NCBI GenBank assembly: GCA_021014945.1
Contig: MU266597.1
Span: 1 to 35,449 of the forward strand
DNA length: 35,449 nucleotides
Direction: 5' to 3'
Origin: Leucogyrophana mollusca
Lineage: Eukaryota; Basidiomycota; Agaricomycetes; Boletales
In this document: positions 1-11,380 of the stretch, in pieces
Layout of the letters: every line of letters begins with the position of its first letter
Numbering within the stretch: position 1 is the stretch's first letter
Position numbers and translations under genes: made by a program
Notes under the pieces: generated by a model
Databases searched by the model: none
Seen by the model: only the letters and a program-made list of their open reading frames with translations
What the model was told of the DNA's origin: nothing

Positions 1-373
1 CAATGATACCATGCCATCAGAACTCACCGTCTCTGCGCCGGCTTGACGTCGACAATTAACATCAATAAACCTGGACGACTCCTGTGAGAGTACTCGAAAG
101 CTCACCTACAAACGCAGTGGCAGAGGTGCACTTGATAGCTTCGAGGTGGTTGGCATCGATCGCATCCCCCGCGCTCAAAGCGTCGGAAACTACGCATGGC
201 ACAGCACCGTCCGTAGCCTAGGAGCATTTACACTCAGCATTCATGATCGGCAAGGCGCAGAGAACTGGCTATTTTGTTTTGCAGTAAATGGAACTTCGAC
301 CATCTCGGCTACATACTTCCGGCAAAGCAGAGCTTCACGTTTAAAAGATGCCCCCGGAAACCAAGCCGGAATG
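1..373 (-). pseudogene. Cytochrome P450 internal fragment (decayed copy of P450-2)
   Basis: This stretch aligns almost base for base with 5050-5427, the middle of the intact P450-2 gene. It covers the intron after the I-helix AGAET motif, the next upstream exon and part of the WFPGASF exon. At base 373 the similarity jumps to 6511, so about 1.08 kb holding all the 5' P450 exons is missing. Small indels, for example near 265-285, further break the reading frame. The fragment runs off the left edge of the window, so its 3' half may continue outside. It cannot encode a P450: there is no membrane anchor or start, and the heme-binding end is not in view. It is read as a relic of a segmental duplication, not a functional gene. 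Confidence 0.85.
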
Positions 374-813
374 ATAACGATACAGACTTAGATTGTGACC
401 GATGACATCATGAAGGAATGGTTGGAGAGAAATGTATGCACTGCGGCCGCGGGCTCGAGCAACGTCTTGAACGAAAGCTACTTAATACGACCATGTTGCG
501 GGGATTGCCTTTGACCGGGAGACGACTTGGGCAGTCAGATAGCAAAGGCCAGAGATAGAGGTTGCGCTTGGTGGAGAACAAGAAAATGTAAGTTAGTAGA
601 CTGAGTAAAGCCGCCTCGGGATTGACCGGAAAGGCACTTGATCAGGTTGGATCATTTATTGCGTTCCATGACAGTTGCAGGCGGGCTCAGGCACTCCCAT
701 CCGAAACATCCAGTCGCCTGTAAAAAGGCGAGGCTGACTTTGGGTTGATTTGCACGTTCAGGTCCTTGGAGCCTCACTTAACACAGCCTTTTTTTTGGCG
801 CGCTGATTCGACG
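374..813. repeat. Degenerate copy of the P450-2/KPR intergenic region
   Basis: Bases 374-813 match 6511-6944, the region between the divergent P450-2 and ketopantoate reductase genes. Shared landmarks include a GCGGGGATTGC block, the CACCTGTAAAAAGGCGAGGC block and the T-rich run just before the ATG. Point changes and small indels are spread throughout. It follows directly on the P450 fragment, because the duplicate lost everything between. Confidence 0.85.
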
Positions 814-985
814 ATGGCAGCCCCCACCGTCTAGCTTGTGTCACTGCCGTCGCGCGGAGCAATTATGAAGCTGTTAATGGTGAGCGAGAGGCAACCACAA
901 ACTCAACGTGCGGGATGAACTCTGGCAGTTTGTGGCAGAGCATAGGGTACATATCAAGAGTGTGAAATATGGAGATGTAATTCAA
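814..985 (+). pseudogene. Ketopantoate reductase 5' relic
   Basis: The sequence begins with the same ATGGCAGCCCC start as the intact gene at 6945. It then skips the nucleotide-binding loop and most of the first intron. It resumes at the part matching 7131-7280 (second exon, its intron and the start of the third exon). The Rossmann GxGAVG motif is lost and the join puts a TAG close to the start. Similarity fades after the segment ending GGAGATG near 980. It is a dead 5' fragment of the gene at 6945-8507, copied together with the intergenic DNA and the P450 fragment to its left. Confidence 0.8.
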
Positions 986-1334
986 GTACCCCATTTGTTT
1001 TCCTCTATTTGTCCAGCACTCGTCTACCGACGAGCGTATACGAGTATGCCTGTGAAATGGTAGGAAATCTCAGGTAAAGCTGTTGCACCCACCCTCGAAG
1101 TTCCCCACGGATACACTCTCATGGTAGGTTCGAGCTTGGCACACCTTCGGGCTTTACCCATCGATCTTCCTGCACGCATCCTCAAGCGGTCACTGACGTC
1201 GCACGGCAGCGCCTTATCAAGTCATTCCCAAAACGGTAGTCTTGGAGATGAGAGACCTTACTGATCTGAGTAACAAACGGGTAGAGATGTCAAGCCATAG
1301 TATACATGTACCTCGTTCCAAACTTTTGTCCTTG
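986..1334. other. Spacer without a recognised gene
   Basis: About 350 bp lie between the reductase relic and the P450-1 stop codon. There is no long open frame and no clear similarity to the intact reductase gene downstream. I see nothing to annotate. Confidence 0.6.
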
Positions 1335-3473
1335 TTATACCACGGTCTCAGCCTGAATCATCTGGGTCAGGGTCTCCAAGGTCATACATGGAGAACGGGG
1401 TACAATGCGACACGGAAATGAGATGGGATGGCTGTAAATGACAGACGTCTTAACAACAATCCCCTGGGGAACATTTGGAAACTGGACGGGGACACACCTT
1501 GTAGCCCCAAAGGTCCACTTTGGTTCGAATTCCTCCGACTTAATGAAGTTGAAGATGGACAGCATAGACGCAATGGCTGACCACAGTGACGCCTCCGCTA
1601 GGTGTCTTCCCACACAAAATCTGCGTCCAAACCCGAACACAAAATCGGGTCTTTCGTCGACAAGACTTCCATCCACCTTGAGCCAACGTTCGGGCTTGAA
1701 ATCAGAAGCATTTGGGTACTTGGCTTCATTACGCGACATTGCCCTGGGAGAACTCGTGAAATGCGGTACTCAGTGTGCAGACTGCAGTTACGTACCAAGC
1801 ATTCGCGATTATAGTGGCACCTGCAACCCGAGCGTCGAGGTCAATGGATACAAAACCATATGCACAACAGAAAGTTCGAAACTAACCTTTGGGAATAGCG
1901 TATCCCCCAAATACGTCGCTGCTTGTGGTAGCGTGGGCGAGGCCTGACTGCAATCAATACTAACGGACGCGATCACTGCCAGTTATCACATACCTAATGG
2001 TAAAACGGGATGCCATCTTAGTGTCTCGCGGATGATAGCTTCCACGAAAGGTAGTGAGTCTCTGTCACCGAACGTGGGGAGCCTGTCCGTGCCCACAATT
2101 GCATCGATCTCTTCTTGAGCTCGCTGCTGTATTTGTGGGTTCAATACCATAGCGAGAACGAAGTTACGCAACGCTGAAGTAGTCTGCAGGGGCGTTAACA
2201 AATAGGAGTGATGTGCATGCACTGGAACTCGCCGTCTCTGCACCGGCTACATAATTTGTCGTTAGTCCGTTCGTATTTGTGTTTATGGGGAGGAAAGTTA
2301 TTGACCGACCTAAGAATGCAGTTGCAGAAGCGCCTTTGATGGCCTCACGGCGAACGGGATCGACCACTCCCCCATCTTTCTTTACCGCATCGGAGACCAT
2401 GGATCTAATTGTGGCGCCAGAAGCCTACAAGTAACGTTAGGACCTGGGGCTTGATAGACGTGGAGAACTAACCATCTTGTCCTGCACATACTTGAAAGGA
2501 GCTTCCACCATCTCAGTAGCATACTTACGGCATTCAACAACCTCCCGCTGGAACGATACCCCCGGGAACCAACTTGGAATGCTCTTGACTGTATACAGAA
2601 TCCAAATTCAAGTTATATTAGCGTGGAACGATCGACCCAACTCACGAGCTGGGAATGAAGCGAGTACGGCAGCACGTGCAGGGGACACTACTTTGGTTGC
2701 GACAGCCGCGGCCCTTTCGACGACGTTGACAAGATGATCATTGCGGGGTGCGGTCGTATAACCGTATACAATGGACATGATAGTGGAGGCAGTGAATCTA
2801 GAATGCAGCACTTGAATTAGCAATGAGCAACAGTGTCGAAAGCTACTTACAGCTGCAGATGTGCTTCATAATCCTCGGGGGAATCGTGTAAGTTGATCAA
2901 GAGTTCGCGGGCCTTTCGCAGTTGAGTAGGCAGGTAAGTAACGGATGCGGCTGGCCTAAACGCTTGGTGAAGGATCCTTCGGTGCATCCTCCACGTATCT
3001 CCATATCCCAGAAGTGCTGAGACAAACGACAAACCAACTCTGCTAAGTCATAAGTGCCCAGCCATCGAACAGGACAAAGGCTACCACAGTTTATTGACGG
3101 ACCCCAGTGGCCGGTCAGAAAAGTTGTGCGAACGCTTTTCTAGCAAAGATTTGGCCACATCCTCGGAGTTTATGACAATGATGTCCAGATTCAGAACAGG
3201 AGAGTAGATGAGATCACCTTGATACTGTGAGTCGAGATGGTGAAGGTAAAATTCCAGGAGTGACCTACCATAGGTTGCTCCCCATTCTGTGTAACTGATC
3301 CACGGTTCGTCCCCCTTGATATCAAGGGCATTGCCCAAAACAGGCAGAGGAGGAGGGCCAGGGGGCAAGGGCAGGGTGACTGGACTTCTATAACGCTTCA
3401 CCACCAGACTGGAGATGGTGAATCCAAAGACACAAAATAGAGCGATGGCGGAAGTCTCAGCGACACTAGACAT
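1335..3473 (-). CDS. Cytochrome P450 monooxygenase (P450-1, O-methylsterigmatocystin oxidoreductase-like)
   Basis: Probable ER-anchored P450 using NADPH and O2; the substrate cannot be told from sequence. I model 12 exons starting at ATG 3473. In order there are an N-terminal hydrophobic anchor, the proline hinge LPLPPGPPPLPVLGN, the C-helix GDTWRMHR, the I-helix motif AGAET, the K-helix ETLR, the PERW motif, and the heme loop FGFGRRFCVG with its cysteine ligand. The C-terminus resembles the basidiomycete family end (HPISFPCRIVPRSP). No frameshift or stop is needed, so it looks functional. The intron after AGAET has a GC donor (2184-2232). It is a tandem paralogue of P450-2 with the same intron positions, separated by about 700 bp. 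Family identity is firm. The CYP number is not assigned. Confidence 0.93.
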
Positions 3474-4186
3474 CACGGGGCGGAAATAAGTTGTGTAAAG
3501 TAAGAGAAGGATCGCAGCTTTTTGTATCAGGAGACACGCACTATTGGTACCATCATATCACGTGAGACAAACATACACGGAATAAGTTGAGAATAAGTAG
3601 GACGTACAAGCCGTGTCCTTTGGGGGACATCACTATTGTTCCTCGTAAACTTAAGTGGCCCTACCACTCGATGGGGCATTGATAGTGGCGTCCAGCAGGA
3701 ACGCGCGACTAGATCATGATCCGGAAAACATTCAAGGCCGCAGGCGAGTAACACCACTGAAGCGGTGACCTATCATGGACGATAGTTAACTTGAGTTGCA
3801 CATGTATCCGATGATTTTGTGAGCGCAGATGGATAGCAAAGCCCGTCCAATGCCGTCCTAAAACCCGAAGAATCGGAAGTTGAAGGTACCAAGCAGCTTC
3901 CTTATCGTCCCGACCGATTTCAGATGACATTAACGTTGGACGATTTTCGTGGTGAACGGGAAAAGGCTTTTTGTCCAAGTTCGGGCCTGGCGGGTTAATC
4001 GGTTGACGTTGAAAGTCTCGAAACATTAACGTACTGAGTGACGTACTAATAACCGATATCCAAACAATCCGTGGAACAAAAGATCAATACATACTGATTT
4101 CGCTTGTCGTTTCGTCATCATAAGAACAGAAGCTCAATACTGTTAGGTAGTAGGTAGCTTCCATTCTATACTCCTTATCCTCGCAG
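3474..4186. other. Intergenic region between tandem P450 genes
   Basis: This is the 5' flank of P450-1 and the 3' flank of P450-2. Open frames here are short and show no family motif. No clear TATA box was found. Confidence 0.6.
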
Positions 4187-6321
4187 TTACGCACTAATTC
4201 GAATGAGCTGGGTCAGTTTTTCTGAGCTCAAGCTCGGAGAACGGGGTGTGATTTGACACGGGAAGGGAATAGGATGGCTGTAAAATTTCCATATAATGGC
4301 ATCAACAGACATGCGCACGAGCAAGTCACGTACAGGCCCACCTCGTGGCCGCAAATGTCCACTTTGGCTCAAAATCCTCCGATTTCGAGAAGTCGAATAT
4401 CGCCAACATAGAGGCAATGCCGGACCTCATAGTTGCCTCTGTTAGGGGTTTCCCGGGGCAAAATCTGCGTCCGAAGCCGAAACAAAAGTCGGGTGTATCG
4501 TCAATGAGAGTTCCGTCTGCAGCAAGCCAACGCTCGGGTTTAAATTCTGAGGCATTTGGAAACCTGGCCTCATCGCGTGATATCGCCCTGGGATGCAATA
4601 TTCGATCGTGTAGTTAGTGGTATGATCAAGTGAGGGAACCCCAGCTTACACACCAAGAATTCACAACTACGGTTGTACCTACGGTATAAGCCGTTAGACT
4701 TAAGGATCAACTTTAGATGACGAGATACCGACCTTTGGGTATGGTGTATCCCTCGAATATATCGTCGTTTGTAGCAGCATGAGCAACACCTGACCACCGT
4801 CAGTAAAAACTGGTGCAACCATAATCCGTTCCTGCCTACCTAAAGGTAAAACAGGATGCCACCTTAATGTCTCCCGCATAACAGCTTCCACGTAAGGTAG
4901 CGAGTTCCTGTCATCGGGTCCGGGGAGCCTATTTGTCCCCACTACGTCATCAATTTCAGCCTGAGCTCGCCGCTGGGCATGAGGGTATAAGATCATGGAG
5001 AGAACAAAGTTGGCCAGCGCCGATGTGACCTTAAAGGGCATGAAAATAACAATGATACCATGCCATCAGAACTCACCGTCTCTGCGCCGGCTTGACGTCG
5101 ACAATTAACATCAATAAACCTGGACGACTCCTGTGAGAGTACTCGAAAGCTCACCTACAAACGCAGTGGCAGAGGTGCACTTGATAGCTTCGAGGTGGTT
5201 GGCATCGATCGCATCCCCCGCGCTCAAAGCGTCGGAAACTACGCATGGCACAGCACCATCCATAGCCTAGGAGTACTTACAGTCAGAATTCATGATCGGC
5301 AAGGCGCAGAGAACTAACCATTTTGTCCAGCACATACTTAAATGGAACTTCGACCATCTCGGCTACATATTTCCGACAAAGCAGAGCTTCACGTTTAAAT
5401 GATGCCCCCGGAAACCAAGCCGGGATGAGCTTGACTGTAGAATGATAGGCATGTATCAGAGCGAGACCGCACCCCGTATTGATCGGGAGTACCCACGCGC
5501 TGGGTATGACATGAGAAGAGCAGCACTTTCAGGGGGCACTGCTCTGGTGAGGGCATCCGCAGCCCTTTTCACGACTTTTACGACGGGGTCTTCGCGCGGG
5601 GCAGTCGTGTAACCATACATAACAGACATGATGATAGATGCTGAGAATCTAAGTCGTAGTTCTTGCATTAGCGGTGGTGAATCGGGGCTGCCATTACTTA
5701 CAGTTGGAAGTGGGCTTGGAAATCGGTAGGCGAGTTATGCAGGTTGATCAAAAGTTCTCGTGCTTTTTGCAGTTGAGTGGGTAAGTAAGTAGCAACTTTA
5801 ATCGGCCTGAATGCTTGATGGAGGATCTTGCGGTGCAGCCTCCACGTATCCCCATACTCAAGAAGCGCAGAAATTGCCGACAAGCCAAATCTACGGAGCG
5901 ATAAGCACCCAGCGAGCGAGTAAGCGAGAGGAATGTCACAGTTCATTGATGGATACCAGCGGCCTGTCCGAATAATTGTTTGAACGCTTCTCCAGCAACG
6001 ATTTGGCCATATCCTCGGAATTGATAATGATAATGTCGAGATTGAGGATACGAGTGTACATGAGATCGCCTACAAGCAATAAGGCGAGTGAGCTGGGCGG
6101 TTCATGCACCACGCACCATAGATTTCCCCCCATTGCGTATAGGTGATCCACGGCTCGTCTGGCTTGATGTCAAGGGCATTGCCCACGATAGGGAGACGCG
6201 GAGGGCCGGGAGGTAATCGCAGGGTGGCCGTACTTCTGTAGTACTTCCTTACCAGAGCACTGGCGACAACAGCTCCAAAGGTGATAGCCAGAATGGCAGA
6301 CGTACCAACCGAACCAATCAT
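4187..6321 (-). CDS. Cytochrome P450 monooxygenase (P450-2, O-methylsterigmatocystin oxidoreductase-like)
   Basis: Second tandem P450, closely related to P450-1 and likewise a probable ER-bound monooxygenase of unknown substrate. Start ATG at 6321. A hydrophobic anchor is followed by LRLPPGPPRLPIVGN, then the C-helix GDTWRLHR, I-helix AGAET, K-helix ETLRWHP, PERW and the heme loop FGFGRRFCPG. Eleven introns sit at the same places as in P450-1. Here the intron after AGAET has an ordinary GT donor (GTGAGT) and an AAG acceptor. The joined frame is open to the TAA at 4187. The gene diverges from the ketopantoate reductase-like gene across 623 bp. A degenerate copy of its middle part lies at 1-373. 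Confidence 0.93.
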
Positions 6322-6944
6322 CGTGGGGGGGAGGTATCTGGGCTGAGGGATGGGACTCTGCTATTTGTACGCGAGTAGAGGTTGAGTAGAGGGGTCATAT
6401 TGGTACCGCCATGTGGTAATATCGTGTACAAGTTTCCCGATCCCAGCCCTATGTTCTTAAAGAGGACGCTATCGTGTTCATCGCAAACCCAAGCGCTGTC
6501 CTTTCTCAAAATAACGATACTAACTTCGATCGCGACTTACGACATCACGAAGGAATGGTAGGATAATGACGTGCACACTGGCCGCGAGTTCGAACGACGT
6601 CTTGAACGGAAGCCATTTAATACGACCACGCTGCGGGGATTGCTTCCGACCGAGAGACGACTTAGGCAGTCGGATGGCGAGGACAAGAGATAGAGGTTGC
6701 GCCTTGGCCGGGAACAAGAAATTACAGGAAAGCTAACTCGGGATTGGCCGGAAAGGCACTTGATCGGCTTCGGTGGTTCTTGCGTCCCATGGCAGTTGCA
6801 GACACTTTGCAGGCGGGCTCAGGTGGTCCCATCCGAAGTGTCGAATCACCTGTAAAAAGGCGAGGCTGACTTTTTGATTTGCACGTTCAAGTTCTTGGAG
6901 CCTTACCTAACAAAGCCTTTCTTTTTTGGCACGGTGATCCAACG
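6322..6944. promoter_or_regulatory. Divergent intergenic region of P450-2 and ketopantoate reductase
   Basis: About 620 bp separate the two divergent start codons. The right-hand 430 bp (6511-6944) is the part also found at 374-813. No textbook TATA box or known operator stands out. A pyrimidine/T-rich run (about 6918-6928) precedes the reductase ATG. Shared regulation is possible but only inferred from the arrangement. Confidence 0.5.
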
Positions 6945-8507
6945 ATGGCAGCCCCATTGAAAGATGTCTTACTTGTCGGCTTTGGCGCTGTAGGCACCAT
7001 CTGTGCGTGAGCTGTTTGGGGCTGATCCTGATGGTCTTTGTTTACCATTACTGATGTATACTCGTATGACTTCCTGCTGGGCACGATAACGGCATCTGAT
7101 CTCCCAGACTCGCACGTCCTGAAGAAGAGCGGTCTAGCTCGTGTCACTGCCGTCGCGCGGAGCAATTATGAAGCTGTTAACGGTGAGCGAGATGCAGCTA
7201 CAAACTCGACTTGCGGGATGAACTCTGTCGGTTTGTTGCAGCGAATGGGATGCATATCAAGAGTGTGAAATACGGAGATATACCATCTTTCCGACCAGAT
7301 CGAGGTGAGTGGCATAAACCTTGGCGACTATTGTTTTCTTCACCAATCGTCTCAACAAATCCTGCATTGTCGCTGATCCACCCCGTTCTCAGTCGTAAAA
7401 TCAGTCATTGAGGCCGCTGATCGACCTTATTCTTACGTTGTCCTCACCACGAAAGCAGTCCCCGAGTTGGCACGCACGCCAACCATTCTAGCCCCACTGT
7501 TGGAATCTCCATATGCCGATGCCCACCCTCAGCCGACGTACGTCTTGCTGCAGAATGGCCTTGGTGTGGAAAGAGACCTGTATGATGCCCTAAAGGCTCT
7601 GCAGAAGAATGAGCCAAAGATCATCAGTACGATCGTCTGGATCGGCACGAATCTCGTCGAGAAGAATGTGGTAATCCACAACCACTTTGTACGTCTTTGA
7701 CACAACAATACTTCTCTGTTGCCCTCCTCCTGATGACGTTGCTTCTCTGCGTAGGATAGAGTGTCCCTTGGCATGTACAGACATGGCGACCACCTCACCA
7801 CGACCAACTCTGCAGAGGAGACGGCTGTGCTCGAAGATTTCGGCACAATGCTAGATCGTGGAGGAACCACCCTCACCATCGTACCGGAAATCCAGCGCGT
7901 GAAATTCGCCAAGAATTTCTGGAATATCGCTTTCTCCTCGTTTTCAACGCTCACGGGGTCTCCCCTTACGGGCATATTCCGCCCGCCACCATCCTCAGGA
8001 CAGTCATACGAGCCGTATGTAGCACCCGTCACAGCTGAGTACGTGCAACAGTACACTATCCCGACACTTCATGCCATTTTGCGAGAGCTCGTTGCCGTGG
8101 GTGAGTGCAGCATCTGGCTTTCATGTTGTATATACGTATATACACTAAGGATGTTCAAGGACGAGCAATGGGTTTCCCTGACTCCGAAGATGGCCTGCCG
8201 TCTTCCCTCGCCGAGAGCACGATCGCGAGCACAGCAAAGTTGCACCAAGACCCAGATCACAAGTTCCTTCCCAGCATGCTTCTTGATGCCCAGAAGGGGC
8301 TCCCCATTGAAGTAGAGGTAATCTTTGGTGAGGTAGTGCGAATGGCGAAGGAGAGGAACGTCGAGGTTCCGGTGAGCTAATCGCGCGAATGAGGTCGACT
8401 AAACAATGTGATGACTATTCTTTTCACAGCGAATCGAGACCCTCTACGCTCTGCTGACAGTGGTGCAGAACCAGATCTTGGGAGGCTTCAGGACGGCGAG
8501 AGCATAA
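6945..8507 (+). CDS. Ketopantoate reductase-like protein (ApbA/PanE, 2-dehydropantoate 2-reductase family)
   Basis: NADPH-dependent reductase of the ApbA/PanE fold. The founding enzyme reduces ketopantoate to pantoate for coenzyme A synthesis, but fungal paralogues often have unknown substrates. I model seven exons. Exon 1 carries the Rossmann motif VGFGAVG. Later exons read KYGDIPSFRP, LLQNGLGVE, STIVWIGTN and a C-terminal helical domain ending in ETLYALLTVVQNQ, which are hallmarks of the fungal family. Exon joins at about 7002/7107, 7182/7241, 7303/7392, 7688/7756, 8101/8160 and 8373/8430 keep one frame from ATG to TAA. Its 5' end was copied to 814-985. It is convergent with the 7-TM gene, with a gap of about 120 bp. 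A role beside the P450s in secondary metabolism is conjecture. Confidence 0.9.
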
Positions 8508-8629
8508 AGAGTTTTCGAATCCAATTTATGTGATATGAACAATCGTATCTGACTCCAGAGTTAGGATTATGGTAAATCCAACTTACGAAGCCAAGGTGCA
8601 GGGTGAGAGCCCCGTCGGAAAGCTAAGTG

Positions 8630-10059
8630 CTACACAGGATCTAAAATAACGCTATCTCTTGACTCGAAGAAAGGATCAATGGCACTTTTCCCAACAGATG
8701 ACCCGGAGATGGAATGCATGGGGTAGGTACAAGTATCCTCCGTAGTGCTGCCGTGAAACTGCGTCGGGGGCCGAGCACAGTGAAGAGATGAGCTTGATCC
8801 TTTTGTGACACGCTCTTGGGAAGGTGAGTCTCCGTGAGTGAGTCCAAGGCCCAAACGGACGATGATGAGCAAGGGAGTTGTCGTCTATGTGCTAATGAGC
8901 CTAAACACGTGCTGGAGAGGTTAGCCCCAGCACTCACTGCCACCTGAACCGCTACATTGACGGCCGCCAAACCCGCGGGACTTCCGGCAATGTCAAGCGC
9001 GAACATAACCACCGTGCAAGTCGCGATCAGTGCGCCAGATTCGATGACAGCGAACATGGTCGCCTTGTACGTGTGGTGTCCCTCGATAGTGGAAATGTTC
9101 CGATCCGCTCGCCACAAACGGTAGGCGATGCCGCTAGTGACGGAAGTATTGAGAAAGAGGTCAAGTGACCAGCTCGCTTTTCCGAATGCTTGGACGTTTG
9201 GTGAGAACAGGTGTGCATTGGGCTGTGCGATGAGGACCACGGATGTGATGGCGCAGGCTTTGGGAATAGTCAGGAATGGCTCTGATGCCAAGTTGATACT
9301 AACTAACCGAGGTGAGCGCCCTCGGTAATCAGCTGAAATGTAATCAATGAACGACAGAGTCAGATGGAGTAGTTGTGAGCCATACCGCTACCAGAGCTAT
9401 TTCCCAGCAACGACCCAAAACCACATACAATTTCCAAATCTGAGAATGCCGATTAGTTCAATCGTCGATGATACTTGAAAAGGGCACGAACCAATAGCAG
9501 ATCCTGCATAAAAACCTGGCGTGATTCGTATAGCGCAGGGCAGAAGTACTTAGTCAAACTGTTTGCTCACGTTGGAAACATACAAAGCCAGATTTGTGAT
9601 TACGATTACGCTCGGAGTAGCAAAGTATAAGTCCAAGCCGTGAGGAACGGACATAGTAGAGGGGTTCGGGAAGGCGTTTAAGAGCTGGATGAAGGATAAT
9701 ATGGCATGGGCGGTTGATATCAAGATATGGAAGACACATGACGCAAATAAAATACTGCAAAGGGGATGAGAATACAGACAAACCCAAGGTTTCGAGGAGG
9801 CGACGAAGTACTGACCGATGCGTCCGCCTACGTCGAATAGACAGGACATACATGCAGCCGCCAAATAGCACACAGCTAGAGGGAATCAGTCGAGTTTACC
9901 TGGTCGGGACTTGAGGACTTACTTGAGTCCTAAACGTACGGTCATCAGACACTATCAACTGCACAATTATCGAGTGCACTCACCATATATCATCGACTCC
10001 AGCCAAGTCGCAGTCAACGACATGCGTCCGAGCGAGGATAAAACTGGGTGAATGTCCAT
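8630..10059 (-). CDS. Multi-pass (about 7 TM) fungal membrane protein, function unknown
   Basis: Resembles the large basidiomycete family of uncharacterised seven-helix membrane proteins that start MDxHP and carry an LYVVxGRxW segment. Joining about nine exons gives hydrophobic helices around CVLFGGCMYVLSI, ILFASCVFHILISTAHAIL, VIVITNLALYVSNVF, CAITSVVLIAQ, a segment near SLDLFLNTSVTSG, ATMFAVIESGALIATCTVVM and LLIIVRLGLGLTHG. The last is a conserved family motif placed just before a polar cytoplasmic tail. Exon 2 is only 7 nt (9923-9929). Using it restores the family-like stretch IYGLNCVLF. Intron placement in the middle is less certain than at the ends. A TATA-like box lies about 50 bp upstream. 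The protein may act as a receptor or transporter, but nothing here shows which. Confidence 0.72.
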
Positions 10060-10106
10060 GGTTGCACATGTTCATGGGCGGGAGCTGGCATAGCGTCCTA
10101 GACAGT

Positions 10107-10116
10107 CTTTATAAAA
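10107..10116 (-). promoter_or_regulatory. TATA-like box of the 7-TM gene
   Basis: On the minus strand this reads TTTTATAAAG. It lies about 48 bp before the ATG at 10059, a usual core-promoter distance for a short 5' UTR. Confidence 0.45.
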
Positions 10117-10300
10117 CCTGAATTAGTTCTTCGCTGTCTGTTGTCTCGGAACTGTTGGTTTGTGAGTGGGGCAAGGAAGCCGGCGGTAAGGAGATACAAG
10201 ACTTTACAAGTCGCGAGTTTGACTCAGACCCAAACCAGATAGCACCCGACAGTCCGCTTTGTTCATCACAAGGGCTCAGCACAAATTCTTGTTAGACACC

Positions 10301-10319
10301 GGAGGCGGGGTCCGCCTCC
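10301..10319. repeat. Perfect GC-rich hairpin, 8-bp stem
   Basis: GGAGGCGG, a three-base GGT loop, then CCGCCTCC. The stem is perfect. It lies about 240 bp upstream of the 7-TM gene start. It could be a palindromic binding site or chance; no T-run follows on either strand. Confidence 0.55.
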
Positions 10320-11380
10320 TCGTAAACCGGCTGTCTCAGCATTTTCATGGTTAGTATCGAATGGACCCTCCCTTTCGACCAGCGGAGTGGTTGGATCGTC
10401 ATCAAGTTGAGCTAAGTTGGATCCAGGATCGAAATTTTACCCTCAGGAGGGACATAAACACGCCGAAGTTATCCGACGAGACAAATGGGAATGTATCTTC
10501 GACCGTGAACCAGAAAAGACACTTGCAGGCATCATTCTCGGAAACAAGATCGCGTTACGCCTTGTGCTTTGCCCGCTGCAGACGCTCAGACAATTGTTGC
10601 ACTCGGGACGAGGTCGGGGAGAAGCGTGGAATTGGTACGTGGGCCATCTTCTCCGCCAAGCTGGCCTCTGCAGTGCTTGGCACGTCAGACCCGCCCGTCT
10701 AGAGACGACTCGTGGTACGCGTCTTTGGTAGACGCCGAAGTATAAGGCAATCACGCGAAGGTGAGTGGCTTTGAGAAAGATACGCACATCGCAGCCTTCC
10801 TGGGAGGCACATCCACATCATGATCCAGCATGACCCCCATAGTGAGGCCACAACTCGGGAGATGTCGGAATCGGAGTTCGAACAAGTGTCAAGAGCTCGG
10901 CGTCACGCCGATCACCAAACGAGGAATACTAGTGCTGTTTTGGTGTCACGCATTGATGTGTTTCTCGTATCGCCCAGGATTTTTTTTGCCTCAAGTTGAC
11001 ACTTTTAAAAAGACTGCTGCAGACTTGCAGTGCATGCCGCTAACAGAAACAAGTCTTGGATGCAAGCGCTCAAGCCGATGCGTCATAATACGACTCTCGG
11101 GTATGGCCAGTACTATCTATGGCTTGTTTCCAGATACTCCCTTCCCCCTGATGTCGCTCTCAGACTCAGTACATCCCTCCGGGTAGAGCTCACAGGTAGA
11201 GCACAGCTTTCAACCTGGTGGAACATCGCTAAATCAACCGAAATGTATCCGAGGGATGTCACCGCATGACCCACATCTTTAACCGATGGTCTTATAACTT
11301 TTATATGCTTTTATACTTAAGCCAAGGTGAGTGCAGAGATCTACGATAGAAACCATACCACGGCCACCCTTGTGACTGTC

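Larger units (their letters stand above)
10060..11380. other. Long gap without a convincing gene
   Basis: About 1.3 kb. It contains overlapping open frames of about 100 codons on both strands between 10361 and 10787, and frames around 10830-11270. None has a family motif, and the overlapping competing frames argue against coding. A perfect small hairpin lies at 10301-10319. The rest looks like ordinary or decayed sequence. Confidence 0.5.

Noticed and set aside
7529..8056. 175-codon minus-strand ORF
   Set aside because: It is antisense to the well-supported ketopantoate reductase exons and has no motifs of its own.
10361..10787. Overlapping ORFs of 100-115 codons on both strands
   Set aside because: Competing frames of similar length on both strands, none with recognisable motifs or a plausible intron model.
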